From assembly GCA_017465465.1 (NCBI GenBank), contig JAFTWE010000039.1, positions 23,435 through 87,434 on the forward strand: DNA of 64,000 bases, read 5' to 3'. Below the pieces are notes generated by a model. That model ran no database searches. It was not told where the DNA came from and saw only the letters and a program-made list of their open reading frames with translations. The DNA is from Clostridia bacterium. GTDB taxonomy: Bacteria; Bacillota; Clostridia; Oscillospirales; Acutalibacteraceae. Every line of letters begins with the position of its first letter. Within the stretch, counting starts at the first letter, position 1. Both the position numbers and the translations under genes were made by a program. Shown in pieces: positions 33,953-44,127 of this stretch.

Positions 33953-35881
33953 ATGCAAAACAAATTGCCTGAAAGCTATGATGTTCCCGTTTATCTCTTT
34001 CACGAGGGCAAAAATGCAAAGGGCTATGACTTTTTCGGCGCGCACCGATGTGACGGCGGCAAGGTTGTCTTTCGCACCTGGGCGCCTCACGCTCAGAAAG
34101 TGAGCGTTGTTGGTGATTTTAACTCCTGGGATGAAAATGCAAACCCTATGGTTAAAATAAACGACGGCGGAATATGGGAAGGCTTTGTTTCCGGCATTGA
34201 GAATTTTGATGTTTATAAATTCTGTATAACCTCCGCCGACGGCAGAACTCTTATGAAGTCTGACCCATACGGCTTTCATACCGAAACACGCCCTGCAAAC
34301 GCATCTAAGTTTTATGATATAGAGGGCTATGAGTGGGGAGACTCAAAGTGGCTTGAAAAAAGAAAAAATACAAGCATTTACGAAAGCCCTGTCAATATTT
34401 ATGAAATTCACGCAGGCTCCTGGAAGCAGCACGAAAACGGAGATTTTTATTCTTACCGCCAGCTTGCAGATGAGCTTTGTGATTATGTTAAAGAAATGGG
34501 CTATACTCATGTTGAGTTTTTGCCTCTTAGTGAATATCCCTTTGACGGCTCCTGGGGCTATCAGGTAACGGGCTATTTTGCCCCCACCTCCCGCTACGGC
34601 GAGCCGAAGGATTTGATGTATCTTGTGGATAAGCTCCACCAAAACGGAATCGGCGTTATCCTTGACTGGGTGCCTGCCCATTTTCCCAAGGACGCTCACG
34701 GGCTTTATGAATTTGATGGCGAGCCTTGTTATGAATATCCCGATATCCGCAAGGGTGAGCACCTTGAATGGGGCACAAAGGTTTTTGACTACGGAAGAAA
34801 TGAAGTAAAAAGCTTCCTTCTTTCAAGCGCTCTTTTCTGGATTGAAAAGTATCATTTTGACGGCCTGAGGGTTGACGCTGTTGCTTCTATGCTTTACCTT
34901 GATTACGGCAGAGATGACGGTCATTGGATTGCAAATCAGTATGGCGGCAACGAAAATCTTGAAGCCATTGAATTTATAAGAAAGCTCAACACAGTTCTTT
35001 TTAACGAGCATAGCGACATACTTATGATTGCGGAGGAAAGCACGGCCTGGCCAATGGTTTCAAAGCCTGCAGGTGACGGCGGATTGGGCTTTAACTTCAA
35101 GTGGAATATGGGCTGGATGAATGACTGCCTTCATTATTTCTCGCTTGACCCTCTTTTCAGAAAGGATAATCACAACAACCTTACGTTCTCGTTTATGTAT
35201 GCCTTTTCGGAGAATTTTGTTCTCCCCATTTCACACGATGAGGTTGTTCACGGCAAATGCTCGCTGATTAACAAAATGCCCGGCTCTTATGAAGAAAAGT
35301 TTGCAGGTGTGCGCTCGTTTATGTGTTACCTTATGGCGCACCCGGGCAAAAAGCTTATGTTTATGGGCTCAGAGTTCGGTCAGTTTATTGAGTGGAATTA
35401 TAAGCAGGGGCTTGATTGGCTGCTTCTTGATTATGATAAGCACCGTCAGCTTCAGCACTTTGTTAAAAAGCTTAACGAATTTTACAAAAACACCCCTGCT
35501 ATGTGGCAGACAGATTTCTCCTGGGAGGGCTTTGAGTGGATAGTCAGCGATGACAACCACAACTCAGTTATCGCTTTCAGGCGAAAGGATAAGCAGGGTA
35601 AAGAGATTATCACAGCCTGCAACTTCACTCCCGTACGCCGTGAAAGCTATCGAATCGGTGTTCCCGTTGCAGGAACTTATGAGGTGATTTTCAACTCCGA
35701 TGATAAAGAGTTCGGCGGCGACGGCGCAACTCAGAAGAAAATCATTAAGAGTGAAAAAATCCCGATGCACTCGCAAGAAAACAGCATAGACCTTGATTTA
35801 GCAGGCCTCAGCGCTGTTTATATTAAATTAAAACGCAAAAACCCAACAAGAAAATCCGGCAAAACAAAGAAGGAGGATTAA
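33953..35881 (+). CDS. glgB: 1,4-alpha-glucan branching enzyme (GH13)
   Basis: A 642-residue enzyme that makes alpha-1,6 branches in glycogen. A CBM48 domain (residues 25-110, [21 protein letters not shown]) precedes the barrel. Catalytic residues are Asp308 ([17 protein letters not shown]), Glu361 ([10 protein letters not shown]) and Asp429 ([10 protein letters not shown]). The C-terminal beta domain ends in a short basic tail. It is the first gene of glgBCDA; glgC starts 4 bases after its stop. Confidence 0.97.
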   Translation: MQNKLPESYDVPVYLFHEGKNAKGYDFFGAHRCDGGKVVFRTWAPHAQKVSVVGDFNSWDENANPMVKINDGGIWEGFVSGIENFDVYKFCITSADGRTLMKSDPYGFHTETRPANASKFYDIEGYEWGDSKWLEKRKNTSIYESPVNIYEIHAGSWKQHENGDFYSYRQLADELCDYVKEMGYTHVEFLPLSEYPFDGSWGYQVTGYFAPTSRYGEPKDLMYLVDKLHQNGIGVILDWVPAHFPKDAHGLYEFDGEPCYEYPDIRKGEHLEWGTKVFDYGRNEVKSFLLSSALFWIEKYHFDGLRVDAVASMLYLDYGRDDGHWIANQYGGNENLEAIEFIRKLNTVLFNEHSDILMIAEESTAWPMVSKPAGDGGLGFNFKWNMGWMNDCLHYFSLDPLFRKDNHNNLTFSFMYAFSENFVLPISHDEVVHGKCSLINKMPGSYEEKFAGVRSFMCYLMAHPGKKLMFMGSEFGQFIEWNYKQGLDWLLLDYDKHRQLQHFVKKLNEFYKNTPAMWQTDFSWEGFEWIVSDDNHNSVIAFRRKDKQGKEIITACNFTPVRRESYRIGVPVAGTYEVIFNSDDKEFGGDGATQKKIIKSEKIPMHSQENSIDLDLAGLSAVYIKLKRKNPTRKSGKTKKED

Positions 35882-35885
35882 CAAA

Positions 35886-37103
35886 ATGTCCAGAAAACAC
35901 GAATGTATTGCCATGCTTCTCGCCGGCGGACAGGGAAGCCGCTTGGGAATACTCACCAAAAACATTGCAAAGCCTGCCGTACCCTACGGCGGCAAATACC
36001 GAATTATCGACTTCCCTCTTTCTAACTGTGTGAATTCGGGCATTTATACAGTTGGTGTGCTGACTCAGTATCAGCCATTGGAGCTTAACGATTATATCGG
36101 CAACGGTCACGCCTGGGACCTTGACAGAGCTGACGGCGGTGTTCACATTCTTTCACCTTATCAGCAGATTAAGGGCACAGAATGGTATAAGGGCACCGCA
36201 AATGCCATTTATCAGAACATCAATTTCATTGACAGATATGACCCTGAATATGTTGCAGTTCTTTCAGGCGACCATATTTATAAAATGGATTATTCCGATA
36301 TGCTCGCTTTCCACAAAGAGAAGAATGCCGACTGCACAATCGCAATGCTTGAGGTTCCGTGGGAGGAGGCTTCACGCTTCGGCCTTATGTTTGTTGACGA
36401 TGAGAGCAGAATTACCGCTTTTGAAGAAAAGCCCAAAAACCCCAAGAGCAACAAAGCTTCAATGGGTGTTTATATGTTCACCTGGAAAAAGCTTCGTCAG
36501 TATCTTCTTGACGATGAAGCAAATCCCCAGTCAAGCAACGACTTCGGTCACGACCTTATCCCCGCAATGCACGAAAACGGCGAGCGCCTTTTTGCTTATG
36601 CTTTTGACGGCTATTGGAAGGATGTTGGAACAATCGACAGCCTTTGGGAGGCTAACCTTGACCTGCTCAATCCGAAGGTTGACCTTGATTTGACCGACAC
36701 CTCATGGAAGATTTATGCAAAGAATACCGCCTCAACTCCTCACTATGTTTCTGCTGACGCAAAGGTGCAGAATTCTATGATTACCGAGGGCTGTGAGGTT
36801 TACGGCGATGTTGATTTTTCAGTTCTCTTCTCAGATGTAACTGTTGAAGAGGGTGCAGTTGTTAAGGATTCAATCATTATGCCCAACACCGTTATCAAGT
36901 CAGGCGCAACTGTTCAGTATGCCATTGTTGCCGAGGGCGCAGTTATTGAGCCGGGTGCAGTAGTTGGTCAGAGACCTGAGGATATGGAAAATCTTGACGA
37001 TTGGGGCGTTGCCGTTGTAGGCGCAGGTGTCAATGTTGGCAAGGGCGCAAAGGTAGCTCCTAAAGAAATGGTTGGAGAAGATGTAAAGGGGGAAGCAAAA
37101 TGA
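35886..37103 (+). CDS. glgC: Glucose-1-phosphate adenylyltransferase, catalytic subunit
   Basis: A 405-residue enzyme making ADP-glucose for glycogen synthesis. The nucleotide-binding loop [14 protein letters not shown] (11-24) is intact, followed by [30 protein letters not shown] and the FEEKP segment. A C-terminal left-handed beta-helix domain completes it. Its stop overlaps the glgD start by four bases, as expected for subunits made in equal amounts. Confidence 0.97.
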   Translation: MSRKHECIAMLLAGGQGSRLGILTKNIAKPAVPYGGKYRIIDFPLSNCVNSGIYTVGVLTQYQPLELNDYIGNGHAWDLDRADGGVHILSPYQQIKGTEWYKGTANAIYQNINFIDRYDPEYVAVLSGDHIYKMDYSDMLAFHKEKNADCTIAMLEVPWEEASRFGLMFVDDESRITAFEEKPKNPKSNKASMGVYMFTWKKLRQYLLDDEANPQSSNDFGHDLIPAMHENGERLFAYAFDGYWKDVGTIDSLWEANLDLLNPKVDLDLTDTSWKIYAKNTASTPHYVSADAKVQNSMITEGCEVYGDVDFSVLFSDVTVEEGAVVKDSIIMPNTVIKSGATVQYAIVAEGAVIEPGAVVGQRPEDMENLDDWGVAVVGAGVNVGKGAKVAPKEMVGEDVKGEAK

Positions 37104-38209
37104 GAGGCAACAATGTACTTGGAATAATATTCCCTAATGTTTATGATGAGGCTCTTGGCGGACTTACCGCTCTTCGCTCAATGGGTTCTGTTCCCTTTGG
37201 CGGAAGATACCGTTTAATCGACTTCCCATTGTCATCAATGGTAGCTTGCGGAATGAGCAAAATCGGCGTTATTACAAAGAGCAACTATCAGTCACTTATG
37301 GACCATGTTGGCTCAGGCCGTGCCTGGGATTTGGCAAGAAAGAATGACGGTCTTTATATCATTCCGCCGTTCAACACAGCAGGCGCAGGTCTTCACTCCA
37401 CAAAAATGGAAGGTCTTGCAGGTGCAAGAGATTTCCTCGGTCACAGCGATGATGAATATGTTCTTCTTTGTGACTGTAATGTTGTTTGTAACATTGATTA
37501 TCAGAAGCTCTTTGATTTCCATAAGAAAAAGGGTGCAGACATTACCGTTGCCTGCGCAAAGGGCAAGTCACCCAAGCTCAATAAATGGCTCGGACTTTCT
37601 CTTGATGAAGATGCAAAAATTGTTGAGGCAGGCTTCATTCCCGAAACAGAGGATACCTGCTATTCTCTCAATGTTATCTTTATGAGAAAGGCTCTTCTTG
37701 AGCAGATTATCAATGAAGCTGTGAGAGTTAATGACACCGATTTCGGCGCAGCCATTGTTATGAACAACCTTTCAACAATGAAGGTTTACGGCTATGAGGA
37801 AACAGGCTTTGTCAGAGTAATTGACTCAATCGAGAGCTATTTTGAAATCAATATGTCACTTCTTGAAAAAGACAACCGCAAGGCTCTTTTCTCAGGAAGA
37901 AAGGTATATACCAAAATCCGTGATGAAATCCCCGCAATTTACGGTCTTGGCTCAAGTGTTAAAAATTCACTTGTTACCGACGGCTGTGTAATCGACGGCG
38001 AGGTTGAAAATTCAATTCTTGCCCACGGTGTTCATGTTGCAAAGGGTGCAGTTGTTAAAAACTGCATTATTATGAACAACACCTACATCAGCGAGGGTGT
38101 TCATCTCAACTGCGTTATCGCAGACAAAGAGGTTGTTATTAAGCCTAACAAAAATCTTTCAGGCGACCCCACATACCCGATTTATATCGGCAAACAAATT
38201 GTTATCTAA
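37100..38209 (+). CDS. glgD: GlgC-like regulatory subunit
   Basis: A 369-residue paralogue of GlgC that forms a mixed tetramer with it in Firmicutes. The nucleotide-binding loop is degenerate ([19 protein letters not shown] instead of the GGxGxRL loop), which marks it as the non-catalytic partner. The [16 protein letters not shown] segment and C-terminal beta-helix remain. It overlaps glgC by ATGA and is followed by glgA after 9 bases. Confidence 0.95.
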   Translation: MRGNNVLGIIFPNVYDEALGGLTALRSMGSVPFGGRYRLIDFPLSSMVACGMSKIGVITKSNYQSLMDHVGSGRAWDLARKNDGLYIIPPFNTAGAGLHSTKMEGLAGARDFLGHSDDEYVLLCDCNVVCNIDYQKLFDFHKKKGADITVACAKGKSPKLNKWLGLSLDEDAKIVEAGFIPETEDTCYSLNVIFMRKALLEQIINEAVRVNDTDFGAAIVMNNLSTMKVYGYEETGFVRVIDSIESYFEINMSLLEKDNRKALFSGRKVYTKIRDEIPAIYGLGSSVKNSLVTDGCVIDGEVENSILAHGVHVAKGAVVKNCIIMNNTYISEGVHLNCVIADKEVVIKPNKNLSGDPTYPIYIGKQIVI

Positions 38210-38218
38210 GGTGATTAT

Positions 38219-39643
38219 ATGAAAGTTTTATATGCTGCAAGTGAAGCTCTGCCCTTTATGGCCAGCGGCGGTCTTGGTGATGTGGCAGGCTCACTTCCCC
38301 AGGCTTTAAGAAAAAGACTTATCGGCTGCAGAATCGTAATGCCCCTCTATGACACCATTAAGCAGGAGCTTAAGGACACAATGAAGTTTGTGACCCACAT
38401 TTCAGTTCCCGTTTCGTGGCGCAGGCAGTATTGCGGAATTTTTGAAGCGAAGGTAGGCGGAGTTATCTACTATTTGCTTGACAATCAGTATTATTTTAAG
38501 AGAGACACAATCTACGGTCAGTATGACGATGCAGAAAGATTTGCTTTCTTCTCAAGAGCTGTGCTTGAAATTCTGCCCCATATCGGCTTTAAGCCCGATA
38601 TCATTCACTGCAATGACTGGCAGACTGCTCTTACCCCCGTTTATTATTCAACAATGTATGCCGACAAGCCCGGCTATGAAAACATCAAAACAGCTCTTAC
38701 CATTCACAACATTCAGTATCAGGGTGTTTACGGCAAAGAGATTCTTACCGATGTTTTAGGCTTTGGCGAGGAGCATTTTTCACTCCTTGAATACGACGGA
38801 TGCGTAAACTTTATGAAAGGCGGCATTGAGTGCGCCAATAAGGTTACAACCGTAAGCCCCTCTTATGCAAATGAAATTCTTGACCCGTGGTATTCACACG
38901 GCCTTGATGCAATTTTGCACGAGAGAAAGTATAAGCTTCAGGGTATTCTCAACGGCATTGATGTTGAAAATTATAACCCTGAAACAGACGAAAGAATTTT
39001 CAAAAATTATTCTGCCGCAAAGCCTCAGAATAAGAAGAAAAACAAGGCGGCTCTTCAGGAGCTTATGGGTCTTCCTCAGCGTGACGATGTTCCCATTATT
39101 TCAATGGTTACACGCCTTGTTTCTCACAAGGGTCTTGACCTTGTTAAGGCTGTTGCCGACGAGCTTCTTTCCACAAGCGATGTTCAGCTTGTTATTCTCG
39201 GCTCAGGTGACTGGCAGTATGAAAACTTCTTCAAAGAGCTTGCCTCACGCCACAGCGGCAAGGTTGGCTTGTGGATAGGCTTTGTGCCTGACCTTGCTCA
39301 GAAAATTTATGCAGGCAGTGACATTTTCCTTATGCCTTCTAAGAGTGAGCCCTGCGGTCTTTCACAGATGGTAGCCCTCAGATACGGCACCGTTCCCATT
39401 GTTAGAGAAACAGGCGGTCTTCGCGACTCAATTAAAGACAGCGGTGACGGCGAAGGTAACGGCTTTACCTTTGCTAACTATAACGCTCACGAAATGCTTT
39501 ATACAATCCGCCGTGCCCTTGAGGGTTACGCCAATAAGGACGGCTGGAAGATGCTGGTTCAGCGCGCTCTTGAAAGTGACTTCAGCTGGGGCCGCTCAGC
39601 AAATGAGTATATCAGAATGTATAAGGCTATGCTTAAAGAATAA
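38219..39643 (+). CDS. glgA: Glycogen synthase (GT5)
   Basis: A 474-residue ADP-glucose-dependent alpha-1,4-glucosyltransferase. The N-terminal glycine loop reads PFMASGGLGDVAGSLP; the family's usual Lys15 of KxGGL is Ala15 here. The remaining active-site features are normal: HCNDWQTAL, the second Rossmann domain (MVTRLVSHKGLDL), and PSKSEPCGLSQMVALRYGTVPIV with the catalytic Glu. Start follows AAGGTGATT. It is the last glg gene, ending before a hairpin at 39664. Confidence 0.96.
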   Translation: MKVLYAASEALPFMASGGLGDVAGSLPQALRKRLIGCRIVMPLYDTIKQELKDTMKFVTHISVPVSWRRQYCGIFEAKVGGVIYYLLDNQYYFKRDTIYGQYDDAERFAFFSRAVLEILPHIGFKPDIIHCNDWQTALTPVYYSTMYADKPGYENIKTALTIHNIQYQGVYGKEILTDVLGFGEEHFSLLEYDGCVNFMKGGIECANKVTTVSPSYANEILDPWYSHGLDAILHERKYKLQGILNGIDVENYNPETDERIFKNYSAAKPQNKKKNKAALQELMGLPQRDDVPIISMVTRLVSHKGLDLVKAVADELLSTSDVQLVILGSGDWQYENFFKELASRHSGKVGLWIGFVPDLAQKIYAGSDIFLMPSKSEPCGLSQMVALRYGTVPIVRETGGLRDSIKDSGDGEGNGFTFANYNAHEMLYTIRRALEGYANKDGWKMLVQRALESDFSWGRSANEYIRMYKAMLKE

Positions 39644-39663
39644 TCTTAAAATCCAACGGAATT

Positions 39664-39691
39664 AAAACGGAAGGCTTCGGTCTTCCGTTTT
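39664..39691 (+). terminator. Terminator or attenuating hairpin after glgA
   Basis: AAAACGGAAG (39664-39673) and CTTCCGTTTT (39682-39691) with a GCTTCGGT loop. The ribosome site of the next gene begins at once, so partial read-through is possible. Confidence 0.75.
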
Positions 39692-39701
39692 GGAGGTTTA
39701 A

Positions 39702-40394
39702 ATGAAATCCTATTATATTTATCTCATCCGTCACGGCTTGACGGAAGGCAACACTCTGGGTAAGTATATCGGTCACACAGACGAATCCCTTTCTCAGGAG
39801 GGAATTGCCCAGATTGAAAGAATGAAAAAAGATTATGATTACCCGTCAGCACCCGTTATTTTTTCAAGCCCTCTTAAAAGGTGCATTGAAACATCAAAGC
39901 TCATTTACCCTGCGGTTACTCCCATTGAGCTTGACGGACTTATTGAGTGCAACTTCGGTGAATTTGAAGATAAAACTGCCGCAGAATTAGAGGAGCATCC
40001 CGTTTTTCCTGACTGGCTTGCAGGCAAGCAGGGTGTTGCCCCTCCCTTTGGTGAAAGCAATGAAGAATTTGCAAAAAGAATTGCTGAAACCTTTGTTAAA
40101 ATTGTTGACGGTCTTATTAAAACAGGCACACGCCATTGCGCTGTTATCACCCATTCAGGTGTTATGAGTGCGTTGCTTGCATTTTTTGGCTTGCCCGAAG
40201 CTCCTATGCACGAGTGGACTGTTCCCGGCGGCTGCGGTTATGAAATCAGGGTAACTCCCTCTCTCTGGTCCCAGGCAAGAAAGGTTGAGGTAACCGCTCA
40301 GCTTCCTTACATCCCCGGTGAAAAGGATGACGGCTATGTTTCTGCCGACGATTTTGATGCAGACTTCAATGTGGAGGATTATCTCTACGATTGA
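39702..40394 (+). CDS. Histidine phosphatase family protein (phosphoglycerate mutase-like)
   Basis: A 230-residue enzyme with the phosphohistidine motif LIRHGLTEGN (His11), ECNFGEFED with the acid residue, and ITHSG with the second His. Substrates in this family include sugar phosphates and alpha-ribazole phosphate; none is indicated. The location after glgBCDA suggests a sugar phosphate. The C-terminal acidic extension (about 35 residues, DDGYVSADDFDADFNVEDYLYD-like) is unusual. GGAGG lies just upstream, behind the glgA terminator. Confidence 0.85.
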   Translation: MKSYYIYLIRHGLTEGNTLGKYIGHTDESLSQEGIAQIERMKKDYDYPSAPVIFSSPLKRCIETSKLIYPAVTPIELDGLIECNFGEFEDKTAAELEEHPVFPDWLAGKQGVAPPFGESNEEFAKRIAETFVKIVDGLIKTGTRHCAVITHSGVMSALLAFFGLPEAPMHEWTVPGGCGYEIRVTPSLWSQARKVEVTAQLPYIPGEKDDGYVSADDFDADFNVEDYLYD

Positions 40395-40419
40395 CAGGTG
40401 AACTGAAACCATATATAAT
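40391..40419 (+). promoter_or_regulatory. Consensus-perfect promoter of the propeller/barrel gene
   Basis: TTGACA (40391-40396), a 17-base spacer and TATAAT (40414-40419). The -35 box overlaps the stop codon of the preceding gene. Confidence 0.8.
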
Positions 40420-40461
40420 ACATTTACCAATTTTTGAAATGGAAGGAACAGGATAAATTCA

Positions 40462-42666
40462 ATGAAAAAATACAACAGATGCGTTACCGTTGAGCCCTTT
40501 GAGCAGTTTTCAAGAACGGTTTATACAACCGAGCAGGGTCTCCCGTCAGACAGAGCAACCTCCCTTGTTTTTGATAACAACGGTGTTCTCTATGTGGGAA
40601 CAAGCAAGGGTCTTTCACGCCTTGAGGGTAACAGCTTTGCCGAGGTCAATTTAGGCGAGGGTGAAGCTGAAATCGGTATGCTCTATTGCGCAGAAAACAA
40701 TCATCTTTTTGTTGGCGCAGGCAAAGTTCTTGTTGAATATAACGGCAAAAAGGTTGTTAAAAAAGAACAGTTCAATGCTGAAATTAAAGATATGAAGGTT
40801 GACGCTGACGGCACAGCCTGGGTGCTTACCTCAGCCGTTCTTTACAGAAAGTTAAAGGGTGCTGCTGATTATGACCTTAAAATCGGTGTTCCCGGTGACG
40901 GCGCAAGCCTCGCCGTTTTAAAGGATAACCGCGTTTATGTGGGCACTCTCGGCGGCGGACTTCACGCCCTTGCAGGCAAGCGTTGGCATTGGTCAGAGCT
41001 TATGGCAGATTTAACAGGCCTTGTAAGCGACTATGTTACCTGCGTTGAATATGATACCGCAGGCAATGTTTGGGTAGGCACAGATAAGGGCGTTTGCGTT
41101 TATGACGATAAGGGCTACTGGCTGGATTCTAAAAACACCATCGGTCTTCCCTCTGCTTCAATCACAGGTATGGCAACCGACGGCGAGGGCAACAGATATT
41201 ATGCCACCACCACAGGTCTTATTTATCAGCATAACGGTATTCTTTCATATTACGGATATAAGCGCTGGCTTCCCAACCCCCATGCAACAGATGTTGCTGT
41301 TTCTAAAGACGGCAAAATGATTTGCGTTGCAACAAAGAGCGGATTGAGCATTATCGAAAAGAAAACAATGTCCCTTGAAGAAAAGGCTGTTTACTTCCGT
41401 AACAAGACCGAAAAATATAACATCCGCAAAGACGGCTACTGCCTGATGAGAAATCTTGCAGAATGCGGTGTTCTTGATGAAAACGCAGGTCAGATTGAAA
41501 TCAGCGATAACGACGGACTCTGGACAAGTCTTTATCTTGCAGGTCTTTGCTATGAATATGCAGTAACTAAAGATGAAAAGGTGCTGGAACTTGCCCGCAG
41601 ATGCCTTAAGGCAATGTTCAAGCTCACCACAATCACCGAAAAAGAGGGCTTTACAGCAAGAGCTATCAGATACAGCGATGAGCCCGGTTTTCAGCAGTCA
41701 GACAATATTGAAGAGTGGACCGTTGTTCAGGACGGTGCGATTGAATGGCTGGGTGAAACCTCATCTGATGAAATGACAGGCCATTTCTACGCTTATGCAA
41801 ACTACTTTGACCTTTGTGCAAATGACGAAGAGAAAAAGGAAATTGCCGAAGTTGTGAAAAAGATGATTGACCACATCATTGAAAATGACTTCCACCTTGT
41901 TGATATTGACGGCAAGCCCACAACCTGGGCAAACTGGAACCCTGACGACCTCAATTCAAACCACAAGTGGATTTATGAAAAGGGAACAAACTCCCTTGAA
42001 ATTCTTTCATTCCTCAAAACAGCAGAGCACATCACAGGCGACAAAAAATATTCGGCTGTTTTTGACGATTTGCTTTCAAATTATCACTACGGAATGAATG
42101 TGATGCAGTACAGAATTCCCGACAACCATGTTCTTCATATTGATGACCAGCTTTGCTTCACAACGGTTGTTCCTCTTCTGCGCTATGTTGAAGACCCGTC
42201 TGTTCGCTCTCTGATTACAATGGGACTTACTCACCATTGGAAGGATGAAAGAGCAGAAAAGAACGCTTTGTTCAATGTTGTTTACGGCTCACTCACAGGT
42301 GAAAGCTGTGATTTGGAGGTTATTATTGACGAGCTTGTTGATTTCCCACTTGACACAATATCTTGGGAGGTTTACAATAGTCACCGTGATGACCTTAACT
42401 GGGACTTGCGCCCTGCCGAGCTTGGTATGGTGCCTCAGCTTTATGAGCCCCTTGAGCCTCACGAGCGCAGACTTTGCTACAATGACGGCAACCGTTTTGT
42501 TTGCGACTGCGGCTGTGAAGATATTCTCAACATAGTTGAAGATATGAACCCCAACTCAAGGCCGATGTATCCCGGCGTTGGCTGCAGCAAGGGAATGGAC
42601 TTGTATGTTCCCATTAACTACCTCCATCCGTACTGGATGGCAAGATACCACGGAATGATTAAATAA
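40462..42666 (+). CDS. Soluble beta-propeller protein with a C-terminal helical-barrel-like domain
   Basis: A 734-residue protein with no signal peptide and no membrane helix. Residues about 20-310 form a propeller of the kind seen in the sensor part of two-component regulators: FDNNGVLYVGTSKGLSRLEG, YDTAGNVWVGTDKGVCVYDD, TDGEGNRYYATTTGLIYQHNG. Residues about 320-710 are mainly helical with aromatic and acidic clusters (DNDGLWTSLYLAGLCYEYAVT, EWLGETSSDEMTGHFYAY, LHIDDQLCF), like (alpha/alpha)6 glycan-active folds. Near the C-terminus is a Cys-rich FVCDCGCEDIL. There is no kinase or DNA-binding domain. The fused layout is unusual, and a carbohydrate-related role is inferred only from its position. 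Confidence 0.7.
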   Translation: MKKYNRCVTVEPFEQFSRTVYTTEQGLPSDRATSLVFDNNGVLYVGTSKGLSRLEGNSFAEVNLGEGEAEIGMLYCAENNHLFVGAGKVLVEYNGKKVVKKEQFNAEIKDMKVDADGTAWVLTSAVLYRKLKGAADYDLKIGVPGDGASLAVLKDNRVYVGTLGGGLHALAGKRWHWSELMADLTGLVSDYVTCVEYDTAGNVWVGTDKGVCVYDDKGYWLDSKNTIGLPSASITGMATDGEGNRYYATTTGLIYQHNGILSYYGYKRWLPNPHATDVAVSKDGKMICVATKSGLSIIEKKTMSLEEKAVYFRNKTEKYNIRKDGYCLMRNLAECGVLDENAGQIEISDNDGLWTSLYLAGLCYEYAVTKDEKVLELARRCLKAMFKLTTITEKEGFTARAIRYSDEPGFQQSDNIEEWTVVQDGAIEWLGETSSDEMTGHFYAYANYFDLCANDEEKKEIAEVVKKMIDHIIENDFHLVDIDGKPTTWANWNPDDLNSNHKWIYEKGTNSLEILSFLKTAEHITGDKKYSAVFDDLLSNYHYGMNVMQYRIPDNHVLHIDDQLCFTTVVPLLRYVEDPSVRSLITMGLTHHWKDERAEKNALFNVVYGSLTGESCDLEVIIDELVDFPLDTISWEVYNSHRDDLNWDLRPAELGMVPQLYEPLEPHERRLCYNDGNRFVCDCGCEDILNIVEDMNPNSRPMYPGVGCSKGMDLYVPINYLHPYWMARYHGMIK

Positions 42667-42704
42667 TCATATAATTTTTATTTTTGAAAGGAGCAAATCC
42701 GATT

Positions 42705-44090
42705 ATGGATGACCCCGGCAGTCTAATATTCAAGATAGTTTTATTATTCGTACTTATTCTTGTAAACGCATTTTTCGCTATGAGCGAGCTTGCCATAATT
42801 TCGCTTAACGATAACAAAATCGAAAAAATGGCAGAGGACGGCAACAAAAAGGCAAAGAAAATTGCCAAGCTTACAGAAAATTCGTCAAAGTTCCTCTCTA
42901 TGATTCAGATTGGCGTAACCTTGGCAGGATTTTTGACATCAGCTTCTGCTTCTACCACCTTTGCGGAAATTCTTACTCAGAAGATTATGCAGCAGTGGCC
43001 GTCACTTCCCGAGAATATAATCAGCGGAGTGAGCATTGTTCTGATTACAATTATCACCTCGTATTTCTCTCTTGTTCTCGGTGAGCTTGTTCCCAAAAAG
43101 GTTGCAATGCAGGCTTCTGAAAAAATTTCTTTCAAGATTGTGGGCGTGCTGCTGTTTTTCTCAAAGATTTTCAGCCCCCTTGTTAAGGTGCTTGCTGTGT
43201 CCACAAATGCGGTTGTCCGTCTTCTTGGCTTCAACCCCCATGCAGACGAAGAAACCGTAACCGAGGAAGAAATCAGAATGCTCGTTGATGTTGGCGGAGA
43301 AAAAGGCGTTATTGAAGATGTTCAGAAAGAAATGATAAACAACATCTTTGAGTTTGATGACCTTGACGCAGGCGACACAATGACCCACCGCACCGATATG
43401 GTTGCAGTTGAGGTAAACGATTCACTCCAAGAGGTTATTGATGTTTCCGTTGAAAACGGTTATTCCAGAATTCCCGTTTATGAAGACGACCAGGATAACA
43501 TTATCGGCATTGTCTATATCAAGGATTTGCTTGAATATGTCGGTAAAAAGCTTCCCAACAAAACTCTTCGTGATATTATGCGTGAGCCGTTGTATGTTCC
43601 CGAGAGCAAAGTGTGCGGTGATTTGTTTAAAGAAATGACCGAAAAACGCACACAGATGGCGGTTGTTGTTGATGAATACGGCGGCACCGCAGGTATTGTT
43701 ACTCTTGAAGATATTATTGAGGCTATCGTTGGTAATATTCAGGATGAATACGACGACGAGGATGAAGAAATTTCAAAAATTGACGAAACCACCTTCACCA
43801 TTGACGGCGTAACAAACCTTGAAGAGGTGGAAGAGCTCACAGGTGTTGAAATGCCCGAGGGTAGCTATGACACCCTTGCAGGCTTTATTATTAAAAATCT
43901 CGGCTTCCTTCCCCAGAAGGGTGAAATATACGAGGTTATATATGAAAACCTGAAGTTCACCGTTCTTGATGTGGATGAAAGGCGAATTGAAAAGGTTCGC
44001 GTTGAAATCACTCCTCAGGAAGAAGAGGAAGAGGACGAAGACGAGCGCAAGCTTTTTAACCGCGACAAAGAAAAAGAGAAAAAAGACTAA
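42705..44090 (+). CDS. CNNM/CorC-HlyC family membrane protein (DUF21, CBS pair, CorC domain)
   Basis: A 461-residue protein. A DUF21 membrane domain of three to four helices (residues 1-190, with AFFAMSELAIISLN and LVLGELVPKKVAMQ) precedes two CBS domains (about 205-325) and a CorC_HlyC domain (about 345-430), ending in an acidic then Lys-rich tail. Members are linked to magnesium or cobalt export and are often mislabelled haemolysins. The ATG at 42705 is chosen over a TTG seven codons upstream, which overlaps the AAAGGAGC ribosome site. Confidence 0.92.
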   Translation: MDDPGSLIFKIVLLFVLILVNAFFAMSELAIISLNDNKIEKMAEDGNKKAKKIAKLTENSSKFLSMIQIGVTLAGFLTSASASTTFAEILTQKIMQQWPSLPENIISGVSIVLITIITSYFSLVLGELVPKKVAMQASEKISFKIVGVLLFFSKIFSPLVKVLAVSTNAVVRLLGFNPHADEETVTEEEIRMLVDVGGEKGVIEDVQKEMINNIFEFDDLDAGDTMTHRTDMVAVEVNDSLQEVIDVSVENGYSRIPVYEDDQDNIIGIVYIKDLLEYVGKKLPNKTLRDIMREPLYVPESKVCGDLFKEMTEKRTQMAVVVDEYGGTAGIVTLEDIIEAIVGNIQDEYDDEDEEISKIDETTFTIDGVTNLEEVEELTGVEMPEGSYDTLAGFIIKNLGFLPQKGEIYEVIYENLKFTVLDVDERRIEKVRVEITPQEEEEEDEDERKLFNRDKEKEKKD

Positions 44091-44095
44091 AATAA

Positions 44096-44123
44096 AACTC
44101 GCTACCGTAAAAAGTAGCGAGTT
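44096..44123. terminator. Bidirectional terminator between converging genes
   Basis: AACTCGCTAC (44096-44105) and GTAGCGAGTT (44114-44123) with flanking A and T runs. Confidence 0.8.
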
Positions 44124-44127
44124 TCTT

